Assembly (NCBI GenBank): GCA_036768485.1
Contig: JAVLUZ010000415.1
Location: 211,501 to 275,500, forward strand
From: Mermis nigrescens
Taxonomy: Eukaryota > Nematoda > Enoplea > Mermithida > Mermithidae
Direction: 5' to 3'
Length of the DNA: 64,000 bases
In this document: piece after piece, positions 11,801 through 24,073 of the stretch
Layout of the letters: each line of letters begins with the position of its first letter
Position numbering within the stretch: the stretch's first letter is position 1
Position numbers and translations under genes: made by a program
The notes under the pieces: generated by a model
Told to the model about the DNA's origin: nothing
Database searches by the model: none
What the model saw: only the letters and a program-made list of their open reading frames with translations

Positions 11801-13670
11801 TATCAGAATCCTACACGATCTGCGCGTAAATACAGATTAACTTGAACTGTAAAATCTAAATAGTAATCGATCACCTCTTACTGGACATGCACATGGTGGT
11901 TAGGGGTTGAACAAACGGAAAATATCCTAAGAAAATACGGCAAAATCAATGTCAGAAAGGTGTTAAAATAAAAATTTTTTCAAAATGCGCTTGATATTGA
12001 ATTACAGAATAACATAGTTTTACGCTATTTTAGCATTTCTATTAGTTTCGAGACCAATTCGGCTTTAAAAAAGCTCTCTGGCTTACCCGTCAGACCGACT
12101 ATGTCGTGCATCTAATCTGTAATGTTCTGTTCACTTCACCGGTCAGGTGACTGCATAGTGGTAAACTGTTGAAAATTAGAGCTGAAAAGGTCATATTGGT
12201 TAAGACATATTAAGGGATTACGTTAGTGCTATTTCTCACCTAATAAAAGTCGAAGAGCTGCTTCATCCAGTGTCGTAATTTTTGACGATAATTCAGCTAA
12301 AAAAATCTGGTTTTCATGGAGCACTTTCGATCAACTATACAATTCGTATTTGTGTAAAGCGAGATATCGAATTAGAGCTGTAAACTGAATCAAATTAAAT
12401 TCTTCAACTAGGGAGTGAGGGCGAAAATCAAGGTATAAACGTGTTATAAATTTTAAGAATGATCGCTTTACAATAAGAAAGCTTTGTATTATTATTTTGC
12501 CTTGATATTATCTTTAATCACTTTTACGTAGTTTACATCAGAAATGTGAAGGATTTGTTGTTTGTACTTTTATTTGATTGCAAAGTGTACCCACTTATTC
12601 CATACGCTTTTCTGACTTGACTATGTGCATGAGTCATGTCATAAAATAAAAGCGTTAAACTTGAAATTCAAAAAGAAGCTGATTGCAACGACCTATGATA
12701 AAGTTGTTCCCGCGATACAATATTTTCATGAAATTTTGCGTGAGTTTACTGAACCAAATTTCGCTGCAAGAAAAAAGATTAAGGAAGATGTTTAAATTAG
12801 TAATATTTTAACAACCCTCGCTTACTGATTGCCTCGTTACTACAGTATCATGAACAATAATTATTCAGAGCAACAATCTTTATCGTTGACAAAAGAATTC
12901 ATGAAGTAGGCTGTTGATATGACTGTATCCTATTGTAAAATTATGTTAGACGGGAACCGACAGGTTTAATACATCCGTATTTATTTTACAAAAAAATTGT
13001 AGTGTAAAGGAGATTTAATTATAGATACATTGTCTAAAAATACTTCATTTGATTGTTTCTTGTTTATCTCTTTGTAACAAAGGTCCATAATGAAAGTGAT
13101 GCGTAAACAAAATCGTCAAACTTCGTGCTCGATTGTCACTAGGTAGCGGAGAAAAGTCATCAGATGGATCCTTTTGTGTCACTCGACTACATTTTTTCAT
13201 TTTTAAAATTGTTTATTTCATCCATAACGTATCGCGAAATTAATATCCGGGAGTGATTTTTTCTGCGAGCTCCAATTTGCCGACTGATTATCGTTTCTTC
13301 TTCAAACGTGTTCCCTTGCCGTTCTTGATTGTTAATTTGTGCGTCTTACTGTAGAGCGAAAAATGTGCGAGTTCCCTGAGACCCAAACTTATGACTACAT
13401 GTGAAAATCATGAGTTTGCGAATCAGGAGCCACGCGCCTTTTTGACCCTGTTATATTCGTTTTTTTGCGCATGGTGCCTTTTACATGTTGTTTTCTCCTG
13501 AATTCGATCTTAATTTTGAATGTTTTGAATTGCAACACGCCGACTAAGCCAGTCAATAAGTCAAAAATTTGAAGACCGGAGCCTGATCTTAACCATCGTG
13601 TGCTCAAAATACTAATTATCCACTACTTTTAAATGCGCTGTTGCTTGCAAGCGTGACCAACGTGGTAAGA
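8848..13670. other. Repeat-poor 4.8-kb interval with no supported gene
   Basis: This is the longest stretch in the window without a recognisable MITE. The segment from about 9500 to 10900 is richer in CpG and mixed sequence, with a short CAA run (9725-9740) and a CT run (10180-10200). Only short frames with no family resemblance are open. It could hold untranslated exons or a promoter, but nothing in the sequence proves it. Confidence 0.35.
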
Positions 13671-13880
13671 ATAATTTGACTATAGTCTGTTTCTAAATTC
13701 TTGAGACTTTATAACAGTATGGTGTGATTCGAAAGTATTAATAATTCAGCCAATCGGCAAAGAGCAATTTCTTAATACCCGCCTCTCGCATCAACTGATT
13801 CCCTAATTGTACAATAAACTAACAAATGTAACAATTTAAACTACGCGGTCACTTCCCCAAGTGACCTATCGGTATTACTA

Positions 13881-14095
13881 CAATACGTGAGCGGCACCAA
13901 AATTCTAAGGGGCGGGGGTGTGCAAGATTTTACAAGGTCTAAAAATGGTCTTAAAAATGGTGGTATGGCGAAAAACACCATTTTTCAACGTTTCTCGTCC
14001 AACACTATCCATTGGCATCAAAAAATTGCGAAAAAAGCGAAAAATATCCAAGAATTGAATTCTGGAGGGTATTTTGGTTTTTGGGGGTGCATGCT
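13881..14095 (-). mobile_element. MITE family A, copy 8, truncated at the K1 edge
   Basis: Reverse-oriented A body from CAATACGTGAGCGGC to GGGGGTGCATG. It stops where the K1 repeats begin and does not resume on the far side of K1. Confidence 0.7.
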
Positions 14096-14109
14096 TCATC
14101 TACGCTCAT

Positions 14110-15422
14110 TTGTGATGGTCCCGTCGTCTCGCTAGAACCACCGTCCCGCTTGACCCACCGTCCCACTAGACCCACTTTTTCGTCCCGCTAGACCCACCGG
14201 AAGTCTCGCTAGACCCACCACGTGCATAATGAGGTGTCCCGCTAGACCCACCGTTTTGCGACCGTCCCGCTAGACCCACTGTCTCGGAAGACCCACCAGA
14301 GCAGAAAATTATGTATGCTTATAAGCAAAAACAGAAACGCTTGCAAAGTGTATCCATTCAAGTATATATGTTTAGTCGAATATATAAATAATTAATTAAA
14401 AAAGAATTACATTTAATTGAGTACCTAATCAATTAAATTTAATTAATAAATTAATAAATTTTGTATATTATTGCATGATATTGTGTACATTACAAATTAT
14501 AACATGCAAAGATATGTGCGTGCGTGCGTGTATGTGTGTGGCAATGGTAAGTAACCAGCCATGGCCGATTATTTTTTAAGAATAAATTTTTATTTTTCAT
14601 GTCAAGGGATACACTCTTGTCAAACACATTTCAGAGTGCATTTTTTGCTTTTTATCGTAATAGTATTGTACTCATTGTATCCTCCGATCAGGGAATTTCC
14701 GCATACTAAGTAGGCACACAGATTGAAGCGTTTACACTGCATTCCGATAACAGTACAGATATGCACTATGAAAATGATGAAAAGCATGCAGTCATTTCAC
14801 AAAGACGGCTCAACAATAATCGGGTCGAACGGATGTTGCAAATTCTCACTAAAAAATCGAAAATGTTAATTAGGTCATTGTCAATAAATCCGAATCTGTT
14901 TTTGAAAATAGGACTAAGGAAGGCTAATGTCCATGTGCTCAGTTTATTTCATCGCTTCAAAGACTATATAGCAATTTTGATTTCGAATCGAGCCATGAAT
15001 TTCAGTCGCGCTAACTTCGTTTTAAGTCGTTACATGAAGTCAGCTATGTTAGTCTGTGAAGCTGATAATAACGAAACTTTTTGTGTTCTTCAAAAAATCG
15101 TATATTAAATCTAATTGATTAGGTGGTTAATTAAATGTAATTATTTTTTAATTAATTATTTATATATTTGACTAAACATATATACTTGAATTGATACACT
15201 TTGCAAGCGTTTCTGTTTTTGCTCATAAGCGCACATAATTTTCTTCTTTGGTGGGTCTTCCGAGACAGTGGGTCTAGCGGGACGGTCGCAAAACGGTGGG
15301 TCTAGCGGGACACGTCATTATGCACATGGTGGGTCTAGCGAGACTTCCGGTGGGTCTAGCGGGACGAAAAAGTGGGTCTAGTGGGACGGTGGGTCTAGCG
15401 GGACGGTGGGTCAAGCGGGTCA
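14110..15422. mobile_element. K1 foldback-like element, arms of 17-bp repeats
   Basis: The left arm holds several copies of GTCCCGCTAGACCCACC, and the right arm (about 15250-15422) holds the reverse complement. The arms extend inwards as near-identical inverted sequence, for example CAGAAACGCTTGCAAAG near 14331 against CTTTGCAAGCGTTTCTG near 15201. Total arm length is about 300 bp. The central frame (14761-15108) resembles no family I know. Confidence 0.75.
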
Positions 15423-16051
15423 CAATCTCTGTGATTACCACTCAGTTCACAGCGAGAAATACGGCTTCGACTCCGCGCGTTTACGCGTATTTTTCGAGCG
15501 CTAAGCAGCTGGTTGCGGTTTCATAGCCCCTAAGTGCAAAACTGACCCAAAGTGCCAAGCACGAGTTTTAGATCCAAATAAGTGCAATAGATGATAGCCA
15601 ACCGGATGAAAGCCCCTACGCTAATTGGCTGAATTTTTACCGCTTTTGAATCACCTTACTGTAAAAAAGTCTTAAGAATTTTGAAACAGACTATAGTTAC
15701 CAATTTTGTCGTTGAAATCCGCTATCTTTCTTATTGATTGACAAATGATTAAAAAAGTTGGTTCATTACTCAAAAAGCGTAAGGACATGTTATCGATTAG
15801 GATTTAAAGTTTTTTGAGAGAACTTTCAAAAGTAGCGCCATATCTAAATAAATCGTTGTTTTATTATGATTTTGCTGGCTGGATATGCAAATTTCGATAT
15901 GCAGTGACTGTTTTCGTCAGTAGTAGCCGCAATCGTTTTTCATATAATCCACTCCTTTCTTATAAATATATGTGCATATCTACATACATAACTACTGCTT
16001 TATGATCATAATTAATATAACTTCTTCATGACCACATGCGCAGTCTGTAAT

Positions 16052-16241
16052 CAGGGGCGGATTCAGGGTAGGGGGCGGCCGCCCCCCCCATCGGCCCAAA
16101 ATAGTGCGCAAAATTAAGGATTTCTTAGCGATTTTTTTTGCGATTTTCGGGTTAAAACGGCTAATTTTTCCGCCCAAGTCAGGGTTCCGCCCCCCCATAG
16201 AGGTACCGTCCCCTCTTAGGAAAATCCTGGATCCGCCACTG
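16052..16241. mobile_element. MITE family M, copy 1, perfect 8-bp TSD
   Basis: Ends are CAGGGGCGGATTCAGG and CCTGGATCCGCCACTG (inverted). Exact flanks TCTGTAAT lie at 16044-16051 and 16242-16249. The CAGTGGCGGATCC-type ends with an 8-bp TSD indicate the hAT superfamily. Confidence 0.92.
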
Positions 16242-16249
16242 TCTGTAAT

Positions 16250-17527
16250 TTGTTTTGATGCATTATAAAAGGGTTATCCATAGAGGCAGTATAATTCTCT
16301 TCTACGGTTATACCATAGAGCTAGTCACAAATAAAGGCAGAGAACTTCCGAGCAAAATTACTAATGTTAAGAACTTTTATAATGTAAGACGTTATTGTAA
16401 TGCAGAACGTGTACAGCTTTTTATATATCACTCTGAAATTAGAGGAACAGCGATCATGCGAAATTGCATAGCTTATCAAAAATTTCGCATTTAATTCACA
16501 CTAACGCAGCATAAAAAAGTTCGATTTGGAATTCGGGTCGTTGTTACAGTAAGACATCCTTTTTGTGTCTGATTCGCAAGGTGTAATTAGGCTCCACCCA
16601 CTTTATACTGAGTAGTTGGTTGAGTGAGAACTTTCGAAATTAGGACGGTCGTTTTGCGAAAAATACGGCCGAAAATCATTGATTTAACTTCAAATATATA
16701 AGTCTACATTGTGCAGGTCTATGAGATTGAACGCTGGCTGAGCAAATTTTTGCATCGGCAGTGGAATGCTGGTTACGGTATTAAATACATTCAAAGAATA
16801 TTTCTCGATATATTGATTTTGTATGTGAAACTTCTTCTTCCAGCTGGCAATTAAAAGAGGTGTGAAAAAATTACATACGTATAAATTAGGCATGACCAGT
16901 TCGCGACAGATAAAGGGTGTCAAAATTTTGAAAACTTACTTAAATTAATAGTCAATTTTAAAAAATTTTGCCTGCTGGCTTGCAAATTTTCTTGCAGGGG
17001 GGAAGAACTTTTTGCGGGGTTTGAACTCTATGTCAAAAGCAATGGCTACATATATTGCAGCTTGAAGAATTCTATAATGCTTGAGAGATATTTAGAATTT
17101 GGGTGCGGCTGAAATTACGTGGTTCACTTACAGTGCTTAAATCGTGAATGGTAATTTTAACAGATCGCGCAATAATTTTGCCGAAAATTGAAAACATCTG
17201 CCGTCGGCGTCAAGATTTATTAGCTACATATACAACGTTCAGTTTAATTTTCAAGAATTTTCGATGTTTTGCGTCGCATGTTTTTATCTAAGCATTGCCC
17301 TGTGAATTTTCGACCTCATAAGTAATAAACACTTTCATGCAGAATCACCGGAAATGACAGATTTTCCCTAAAGAATCTAAGACCGGGAACGATGATTGCT
17401 TTAGTAAGACACATGTGAAACGCTGGAAAAGTTTGTTATTTTCGTCCGTTAATGAAGAATTTTATGTCAAGTTTTTACGGCCTATCATAAGCCATTTTCT
17501 TCAGGTGTCGCACGCCATCTTCCGAGG
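16250..17527. other. Unannotated AT-rich stretch
   Basis: No exon or complete repeat is supported. Confidence 0.4.
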
Positions 17528-17535
17528 ATTCTGAG

Positions 17536-17794
17536 CACACCTGGGCGTGGGGGGTATGCACCCCCCAGAAACCAAAATACCCCCCCAGAAATCAAAATAC
17601 CCCCCCCAGAATTCAATTTTTTGAAATTTTTTTCGTTTTTTTCGCAATATTTTGATGCCAATGGATAGTGCTTGATGAGAAACGTCGAAAAATGTTGTTT
17701 TTATCGCCATACCACCATTTTTAAGGCCATTTTTCGACCTTCAAAAAATCTTGCACCCCCCCCCCCCCCAGAATTTTCTTGCTGCCCACGTATG
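17536..17794 (+). mobile_element. MITE family A, copy 9, perfect 8-bp TSD
   Basis: It runs from CACACCTGGGCGTGGG to GCTGCCCACGTATG. Exact flanks ATTCTGAG lie at 17528-17535 and 17795-17802. Confidence 0.92.
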
Positions 17795-17802
17795 ATTCTG
17801 AG

Positions 17803-18540
17803 TCCACCACTGGCAAGAGGAGACCAAAGTCGTTACTTTTGAGAGTAATGTGTAGTATGCATCGCCACTAGTTTTTCTGACTAACTTTCTTAATGCAATT
17901 TTAAGTGTACGCACATCATAGAAACTCAAGGTCAGGTTCGGCAGGAAGAGGGGTAAAATCCCGAAAATCGAGACCAAATACTTCCCTTTTTTGCGATTTA
18001 GATGACGAAATGGCCAAAATATCCATATAAAACGCTTTTTCATGGTAACCGAGTCATTTAACATTTTTAGCCCATTTTAACAGCACTTGATAAAAATATA
18101 GAAATTATTCGGTTTGGGCGAGGGATTTTCGTTTTTAGACCATTTTGAGAGAATTTAGGGTGCTGTTTTAATAAACCGCTGAATATAATTACTCCGGCAT
18201 CAAGCGCCAGAAAAATGTTACGTCTGCTATTTGCTTTATCCTGGTAAATGATACAGACCTAGTAATTAATTTTGACTTTTCTTTGAAGTATCTAAACAAG
18301 TTGTCATAATTGCTTTTTTAAAATGAAGTGTTCTTTTCAGTTAAACTCCGTATAAACAACGAAAATTTCTACGTTGTTTTGTATTGTTTTTTGGTGTTTC
18401 TGGGCGTTATTAATGTAAAAAGCATTGATGATTATTTCTTACTCAAACAATCTGTTTCACCTAACCTTTCGCACGGACTGAGACATTAAATCCGTTCGGA
18501 CAACTGCTCGAACGCTTGGTGTTTTGTTCGTGGTTGATCA
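17803..18540. other. Unannotated stretch with a family-I-like piece
   Basis: Near 18020 the words ATATAAAACGCTTTTTCATGG recur in the family-I element at 58470. Nothing else is supported. Confidence 0.35.
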
Positions 18541-18541
18541 T

Positions 18542-18700
18542 CACACGTGAGCTTGGGGGTATAGGTATGGACTCCCGAAAGTTTGATGGGTCCCCTCAAA
18601 AAATGGATAGACCCCTGAATTGAATTTTTGATGCTACTTCTGGTCATTTTGCCCCATCGGTCGGACCCGTAGAATTTAGCTCAGTCCTGCCCACCTGTAG
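18542..18700 (+). mobile_element. MITE family C, copy 3
   Basis: It starts CACACGTGAGCTTGGGGG and ends CAGTCCTGCCCACCTGTAG. The flanking duplication is weak (TTGATCAT against CTGATTAT). Confidence 0.6.
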
Positions 18701-18918
18701 TACTGATTATGATAACACCAATTTCATGTTTTACGGTGCAATTGAGCCGTTTTTTCACTTTTCGATTGTTTCTCATTAGGTCGAGTCGGGTTTTAACCAC
18801 GTTTCGTTTCCAGCAACGGCATTTCGTTTAAGAATTTGTGAAATTTAACGAGCAATTACAACATCATTTTCTTCACTAGATCGTGCAAATTGTCCCTATT
18901 CTGGCAGAAGGTCCCATC

Positions 18919-19184
18919 CATAGGTGGGCAGCACCGAAATTCTGGGAGGGGGTGTAAAAATTTTTAAAGGTCAAGAAATGGTCTTAAAAGTGGTTGTATG
19001 GCGAAAAAAACACCATTTTCGACGTTTCTCATCGAGCATAATCCAATGGCATCAAAAAATCGCTAAAAAAGCAAAAAAAATTTCAAAATTTGAATCCTGG
19101 GGGAGGTATTTTGTTTTCTGGGAGGGGGGGTGTATTTCAACTTCTGGGGGTGCATACCCCCCAAATCCCCCACGCCCACGTGTG
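18919..19184 (-). mobile_element. MITE family A, copy 10
   Basis: Reverse-oriented, from CATAGGTGGGCAGC to CACGCCCACGTGTG. Flanks GTCCCATC (18911-18918) and GTCCTATC (19185-19192) match at 7 of 8. The right flank is shared with the adjoining B element. Confidence 0.88.
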
Positions 19185-19192
19185 GTCCTATC

Positions 19193-19472
19193 CATAGGTA
19201 TACACCATGGCCGATCTGCGGAGGGGGGTCAAAAGTGGAATTTTTTGGGCCGAATTGACGTCAAAAAGTGGTATAAGCCCTAAAATAGTGTTAAAATTAC
19301 ACTATTACTCAGTTTCTGATCAATTTGAAGCACTTTTGAAGAAAAGTTTTAATTTTCATTCATTTTTGGCCTTCATTTTGTCTCATTTTCACAACAAATT
19401 TTCCATTTTTCGATTCTGGGGAGGTCAGACAGGACCCCCCCCCCAAACCCCTTCTTCTCACGTGCATGTCTG
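19193..19472 (+). mobile_element. MITE family B, copy 1, sharing its TSD with A copy 10
   Basis: It starts CATAGGTATACACCATGGCC and ends CACGTGCATGTCTG. It is flanked by exact GTCCTATC copies at 19185-19192 and 19473-19480, so the same octamer also borders the neighbouring A element. Confidence 0.85.
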
Positions 19473-19533
19473 GTCCTATCCACTTCTGATCAATTTTAAG
19501 ATTCTGGCGTTTTGAGCTTGTACCAAGTGTACG

Positions 19534-20024
19534 CAGTGGCGGATCCGGGATTTTCCGATAGGGGGTCGTGAAACCCAAAATTTTCCAAAAAGTGTCAAAT
19601 ATTGTACGAAAATTCGTATATTATGCTCAAAGTACCGGTTTTTTTGCTGTCGTTTTCTAGACAGAATTATTTCCGATGCAAACAAAGTCTCGAAATTTTC
19701 CGAAATTTTTTTATGAAAAAATTTGCAAAATAATGCAGAAATCGACACAAATCGCCCTAAAACACTCGACAAATCATTGTATCAGCTATAAAATCTTTGT
19801 TCTGTACAAAACTACTCTTCTGATGTAAATTTATGTTTTTAGAGCGCCAAGAGCGTCAGTAAATGTCATTAATGAGCACTATCCTGTCGTTGAGCGTCGG
19901 AAAAATTTGAAAAATCATGACAAAAATGGCTAAAATCATAAAAAAAACATCTATTTTTCATTGCGCCCAAATATTTTTTGACGACAGGGGCGGCCGCCTT
20001 CCGCCTCCTGTAAATCCGCCAGTG
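19534..20024. mobile_element. MITE family M, long copy 2
   Basis: It starts CAGTGGCGGATCCGGG and ends GTAAATCCGCCAGTG, 491 bp. Flanks AGTGTACG and TGTGTAAG match at 6 of 8. It shares ends, but little interior, with the 190-bp M copies. Confidence 0.75.
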
Positions 20025-20032
20025 TGTGTAAG

Positions 20033-21600
20033 CATCTTGAAATCTCATGGTATTACTATCAGCTTGCAATGTTCACAAAAAAGTGACACAAAAAGTTATA
20101 TTTTTCGATTTTTACACTAAAAAAGAAGCTTAAAGCGCGATTTTCTCAAGATTTTGAAATGTGGATGTAGGACCTATTGAAGGGATAAGTATGAAATATT
20201 TTATAGGTTTAATATGCTAGGATTTGAATGGCATTCCTACGGGGGGGGGGGCGTTTTTCTAATACCGCTCTGACAAGATACGTCCCAAAATAATTTCAGA
20301 AGGTTTCTCATTTTTATATGATTTCGTTCTTTCTGCGCGGCTGAAATTCAAGTTATTTTGGCTGAAATTTGAGAAGATCACATATGCAGACTTATTCTCA
20401 ATCGTTACGGGTTTGGATCAATGGAAGTAAGGTAATCCGTCTCAAAATTGCTACTTTTTGCGCTGCATCTTATTTGTCATTTAACCCATTTTTATTCAAT
20501 TTGATGAGGTTGCTCCATTTGGACTTTTGCAATTCAGTTTAACACTTTAGGCTGATTCTGCTATTGAAAAAATTGTGGAAGAAGACTAATACTATAGTAC
20601 ATTTCACGAAACCTTGCGCATGGATTACTATTTTCGAAATGATTTAAATCGACTACAAAAGTGGTTTAAACTGAAGCAACAATCATCATACTGTACACCA
20701 GCCTTAGATGAGCATACGAAGTTTCAATGTACAAACTTTTCTCACTATAGACTGCCTGAAAACTACTTTTGTAGATATTTATTGAACGATAAAAAACGAT
20801 TTTCATGCACATATTTTTATGAAATGACCGTAGATATTTTTAATTGTCGCCATGAATCACCGCATTGGCGCGCACATCATATGTCATTTTTTCATATAAT
20901 TTTAGTATCTGAATTTTTTTAGCTTGTTCCTCTCCGAGCGTCCTGACCATATGTCTTATTTTTCTGTGATTATTATGCTTATATTTGAGTTATTTCTTTT
21001 TCTTTCTTTGGATATACTTTTGAAAGGCGGGCACATTCTATGCACTATTTTTGCGGATGGGCAGCAATTGACGAATACAAAATGAAAATATGGTGAGTTC
21101 GACTCGGCTGAAATTGTCAACATGGGACGAGTAAATCCTTGATATTCCTACTACCAATCACCTTACGTGTACACATGATCGATGACCTCCATAATTAAAT
21201 TTTTGGTGCTATTTTTGGCAACTTAATCCCAACGGACCCCCAGAATTTTGTTGTTGCCCATGCGTGCTAAGGTGGGTAGGATCTCATTTGGGGTTCTGAG
21301 CTGGGTCGTGTTGATTCCGAAAATGTTTAAATATCAAAAAGGAGTGAAAATATTGGTGAAGGGCGAAAACGTCATTTCACACACTCTCTCAGCAAGCTCT
21401 ATCCATTGAAAACACGAAACAAAATTTTTAACAAATGTTATTTCAGGGGTCTTGTGAATAATGGTTGATGCCTTTTGGATTTTGGGGTCGAGCCAATCTC
21501 CACTCGTGTGCTGAATAGCCAACTACCTGGCATAAGTTTAGTGAACTGACAAACAGTCTAGGCCTAAAATCTATTACGAAAATAAGAGAAATTACGAATT
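20033..21600. other. Mostly unannotated, with J-like and C-like fragments
   Basis: Near 20592 the words CTATAGTACATTTCACGAAA resemble a J end. Around 21168-21268 there is a decayed family-C fragment ending GTTGTTGCCCATGCGTG. Confidence 0.35.
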
Positions 21601-21606
21601 ACGTCA

Positions 21607-22722
21607 ATGGTCCCGTCCCGGGTCACCGACAAATGGTATAAAAATAGATCTGCCAATAAAAAATTCCCGGGTTACCGACAGTACCGACTGGCCAAGGCCA
21701 ACTGTACCGAGTGGCCGACAGTACCGGGTGGCCAACTGTACCGGGTGGCCGACAGTCCCGGGTGGCCGACTGTACCGATTGACCGACTGTTTAAGCAGTT
21801 ATGAACACTTTGATATTATATATGCATTTTTTACAAACACAAATACGTTATTTTTTCTCCCCTAGAGTTACCTCTGACATAAATGTGTATATAAACTTAT
21901 TAAGTGCATATATACGTAGGCTCTTTGCTTGTGCCATCTAGTTCAGAAAGATACATTGTCTTGTATTTTTATATAACGCGACCTTTCAAAAAACAAGACC
22001 AAAAGTTTTGCATCAGAGATTCATTAATTGAGAATGCAACTCGCATCGTACTTTTACTGCACAATATACTCGCAGCAATGCCTCGAAGGAATGCATAAGC
22101 AATGAATCGCGTTTAGGCACCTTCGAAATCAAAACAATTCTAAAAAAAATCATTTGCATTTGGGAATGGGCGAATAGCTGATCCCTTATTATATGTGAGA
22201 ACATGCATTTGTTACGTGAAGTTTATTTCTGCGCTTCGTTTGATTCATTCGCGTGAAAAATGGAGGGCGATTTTGACATCGATTAGTAGGTCGCACACAC
22301 AGGCTGTTAAATAGAACAGTACAGAGATAGCTGTCGGTGACCTGCACGAAAAACATCTGTAACAAAAACCACTAACAGTGCTCACTCTTTCTGTCACCTA
22401 ATTGGTCGGCCTCTCGATGCTGTTGGCCATATTGGAACAATCAGTTAGTTGGAAATGTTTTGATTGACCGATCTATTTTTAGCACCATTTGCCGGTCACC
22501 CGAGACTGTCGGCCATCCGTAACAGTTGGCCACCCGGTACTTTCGGCCACTCGGGATTGTTGGTCACGCGGTACAGTCGGCCACTCGGAACAGTCGGCCA
22601 GTCGGGGACTGTCGGTCAGCCAGGAATTTTTCGATTGACAGATCTATTTTTAAAATCATTTGTCGGCCACCCGGGACTGTCGGTCACCCGGGCCGGGACT
22701 GTCCGTCACCCGGTATGCAACC
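21607..22722. mobile_element. K3 foldback-like element, arms of 17-bp repeats
   Basis: The left arm (21607-21795) has units of the form GTACCGGGTGGCCGACA, and the right arm (about 22485-22722) has their reverse complement (TCGGCCACCCGGTAC). The middle is AT-rich with no recognised coding sequence. Confidence 0.7.
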
Positions 22723-24000
22723 ACGTCAACAGAATCATGTTGTAATGAAATAAAATTCATGCTAGATATTTCTGAACTATGTTCTTGATTAATTTGACTA
22801 ATATACTCGTACATTGATATTTCCTTCTTATTATTGTAAGCACGTTATTGTCTGTTATTTTCGGATTTGCAACTGATGATGTCCTTTCTTCATCCGATAT
22901 TTTATTCCGATGATCGTCTAGCCGTCTAGACTTTAGACCAGACTAGACTTAGATTAACTCTAGACTCTCGGCTTCACAGCGCAGCATGCTTCTAGAAAGT
23001 TAAAAGGCCCAAAATAGTAGAAGCATTTGAGATCCTTGACCGATTTTACCGAATCGCTTTTATTTTCGGCGTTAGCTGATTATTTTCCTTCCTCTATTTC
23101 TGTCCTGTTTATCCCCTCGTTTCCATTTTCTGCGCGTGATGTGCCTGCCTTTCTTGCATGCTTAACCTTTCGCACGTTTTTTATTTTTTGTGCTTGAAAG
23201 ATAATTAGCATTCTAATGAGGAGTATGGACCGATATTGTCAGTAATTTACTTTGAAAGAAGTTTAGAAATTATATCTTTTTTTATTAGAGAAACTCTTCT
23301 TCAAGCACGTCATTAATTGGAGAAGTAGGGCGTTTCTGCTGATGTTTCTAGACTAGACCGGCATTTATCTTAAGTGGGAATCTAATTAAGTCATGCAAGA
23401 TGGACCGTGCTTTTTAAAATTGTGAATATAGCAATTGAACCTTCATTCATGCAATGAGCTAACTGTACTTATTTTTCCAAGAAACATTCATTGCTTATGA
23501 AGGTCATCTGCTAAATTAGCAAGAAAAAATTTTATCACCCGATCATTGGGGATCGCTTCCATATGTAAAATTGGATCATGTATGTACCTACATTTTTGCA
23601 ACAATGTTAAGAATTGATTAATTAGCCATTTCATTGACGCTTTTGTTCATTTTTCACACTTTAGATTCTAAATGATGCTTAGCATCAATATAGTGATTAA
23701 ATGTTAGTTGTGTACGTAGGTCGTTTCGACAATCGATCCATAGATATTACTGTAGTTTGTTTGACGGTTAGCTAAACATATATGAAATATTGATATTTTT
23801 TGCTGCGTATGCTCATAAATGCTTAATTGCTTTTATTTAGACTTACCGTAATCCCGATACACTGGATGCAATTGTCGAAAGATAGTTGGCAGATCGCCAG
23901 AGTTTACGTACGATTACACGCTCTATTTTCTTATATTAAACGTCGCCAAGCAATTCGTCTATGTTTATGTTTGCTTTATTTCTGGTTTTTCGTCTGTTTT
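22723..24000. other. Unannotated AT-rich stretch
   Basis: No supported feature apart from short TAGACTAGAC-type clusters near 22920-22960. Confidence 0.35.
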
Positions 24001-24018
24001 TTAGAAGTCAAAGCAATA

Positions 24019-24073
24019 ATGACAAAGAAGCAAGCGGCTGATTCTGAACACGCTTGCATGATCGACCCCCCAG
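24019..24073 (+). CDS. Weak candidate coding exon, function unknown
   Basis: A pyrimidine-rich acceptor (TTTTTTAG, ending 24004) and a donor (CCCCCCAG|GTAGCG, at 24073) bracket a 69-bp open segment. It contains an ATG at 24019 and would encode 18 residues starting MTKKQAADSEHACMIDPP. The composition (K, Q, D, E) looks more protein-like than the surroundings. I found no partner exon downstream on the plus strand and recognise no family, so it may be chance. Confidence 0.18.

Larger units (their letters stand above)
13680..15696. mobile_element. J1 inverted-repeat element enclosing K1
   Basis: The left end CTATAGTCTGTTTCTAAATT and the right end TTTTGAAACAGACTATAG are inverted. Pairing extends inwards for roughly 100 bp (for example TTCAGCCAATCGG against CTAATTGGCTGAA). 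No clear TSD was found. A family-A fragment and K1 lie inside. Confidence 0.65.

Noticed and set aside
14761..15108. 115-aa open frame in the centre of K1, a candidate transposase
   Set aside because: No transposase motif is seen, and the frame is short. Low complexity and the lack of any matching exon make chance more likely.
20614..20922. 102-aa plus-strand open frame with Cys and His residues
   Set aside because: It begins next to a J-like repeat end. The Cys/His spacing does not follow a zinc-finger pattern, and there is no splice or family evidence.
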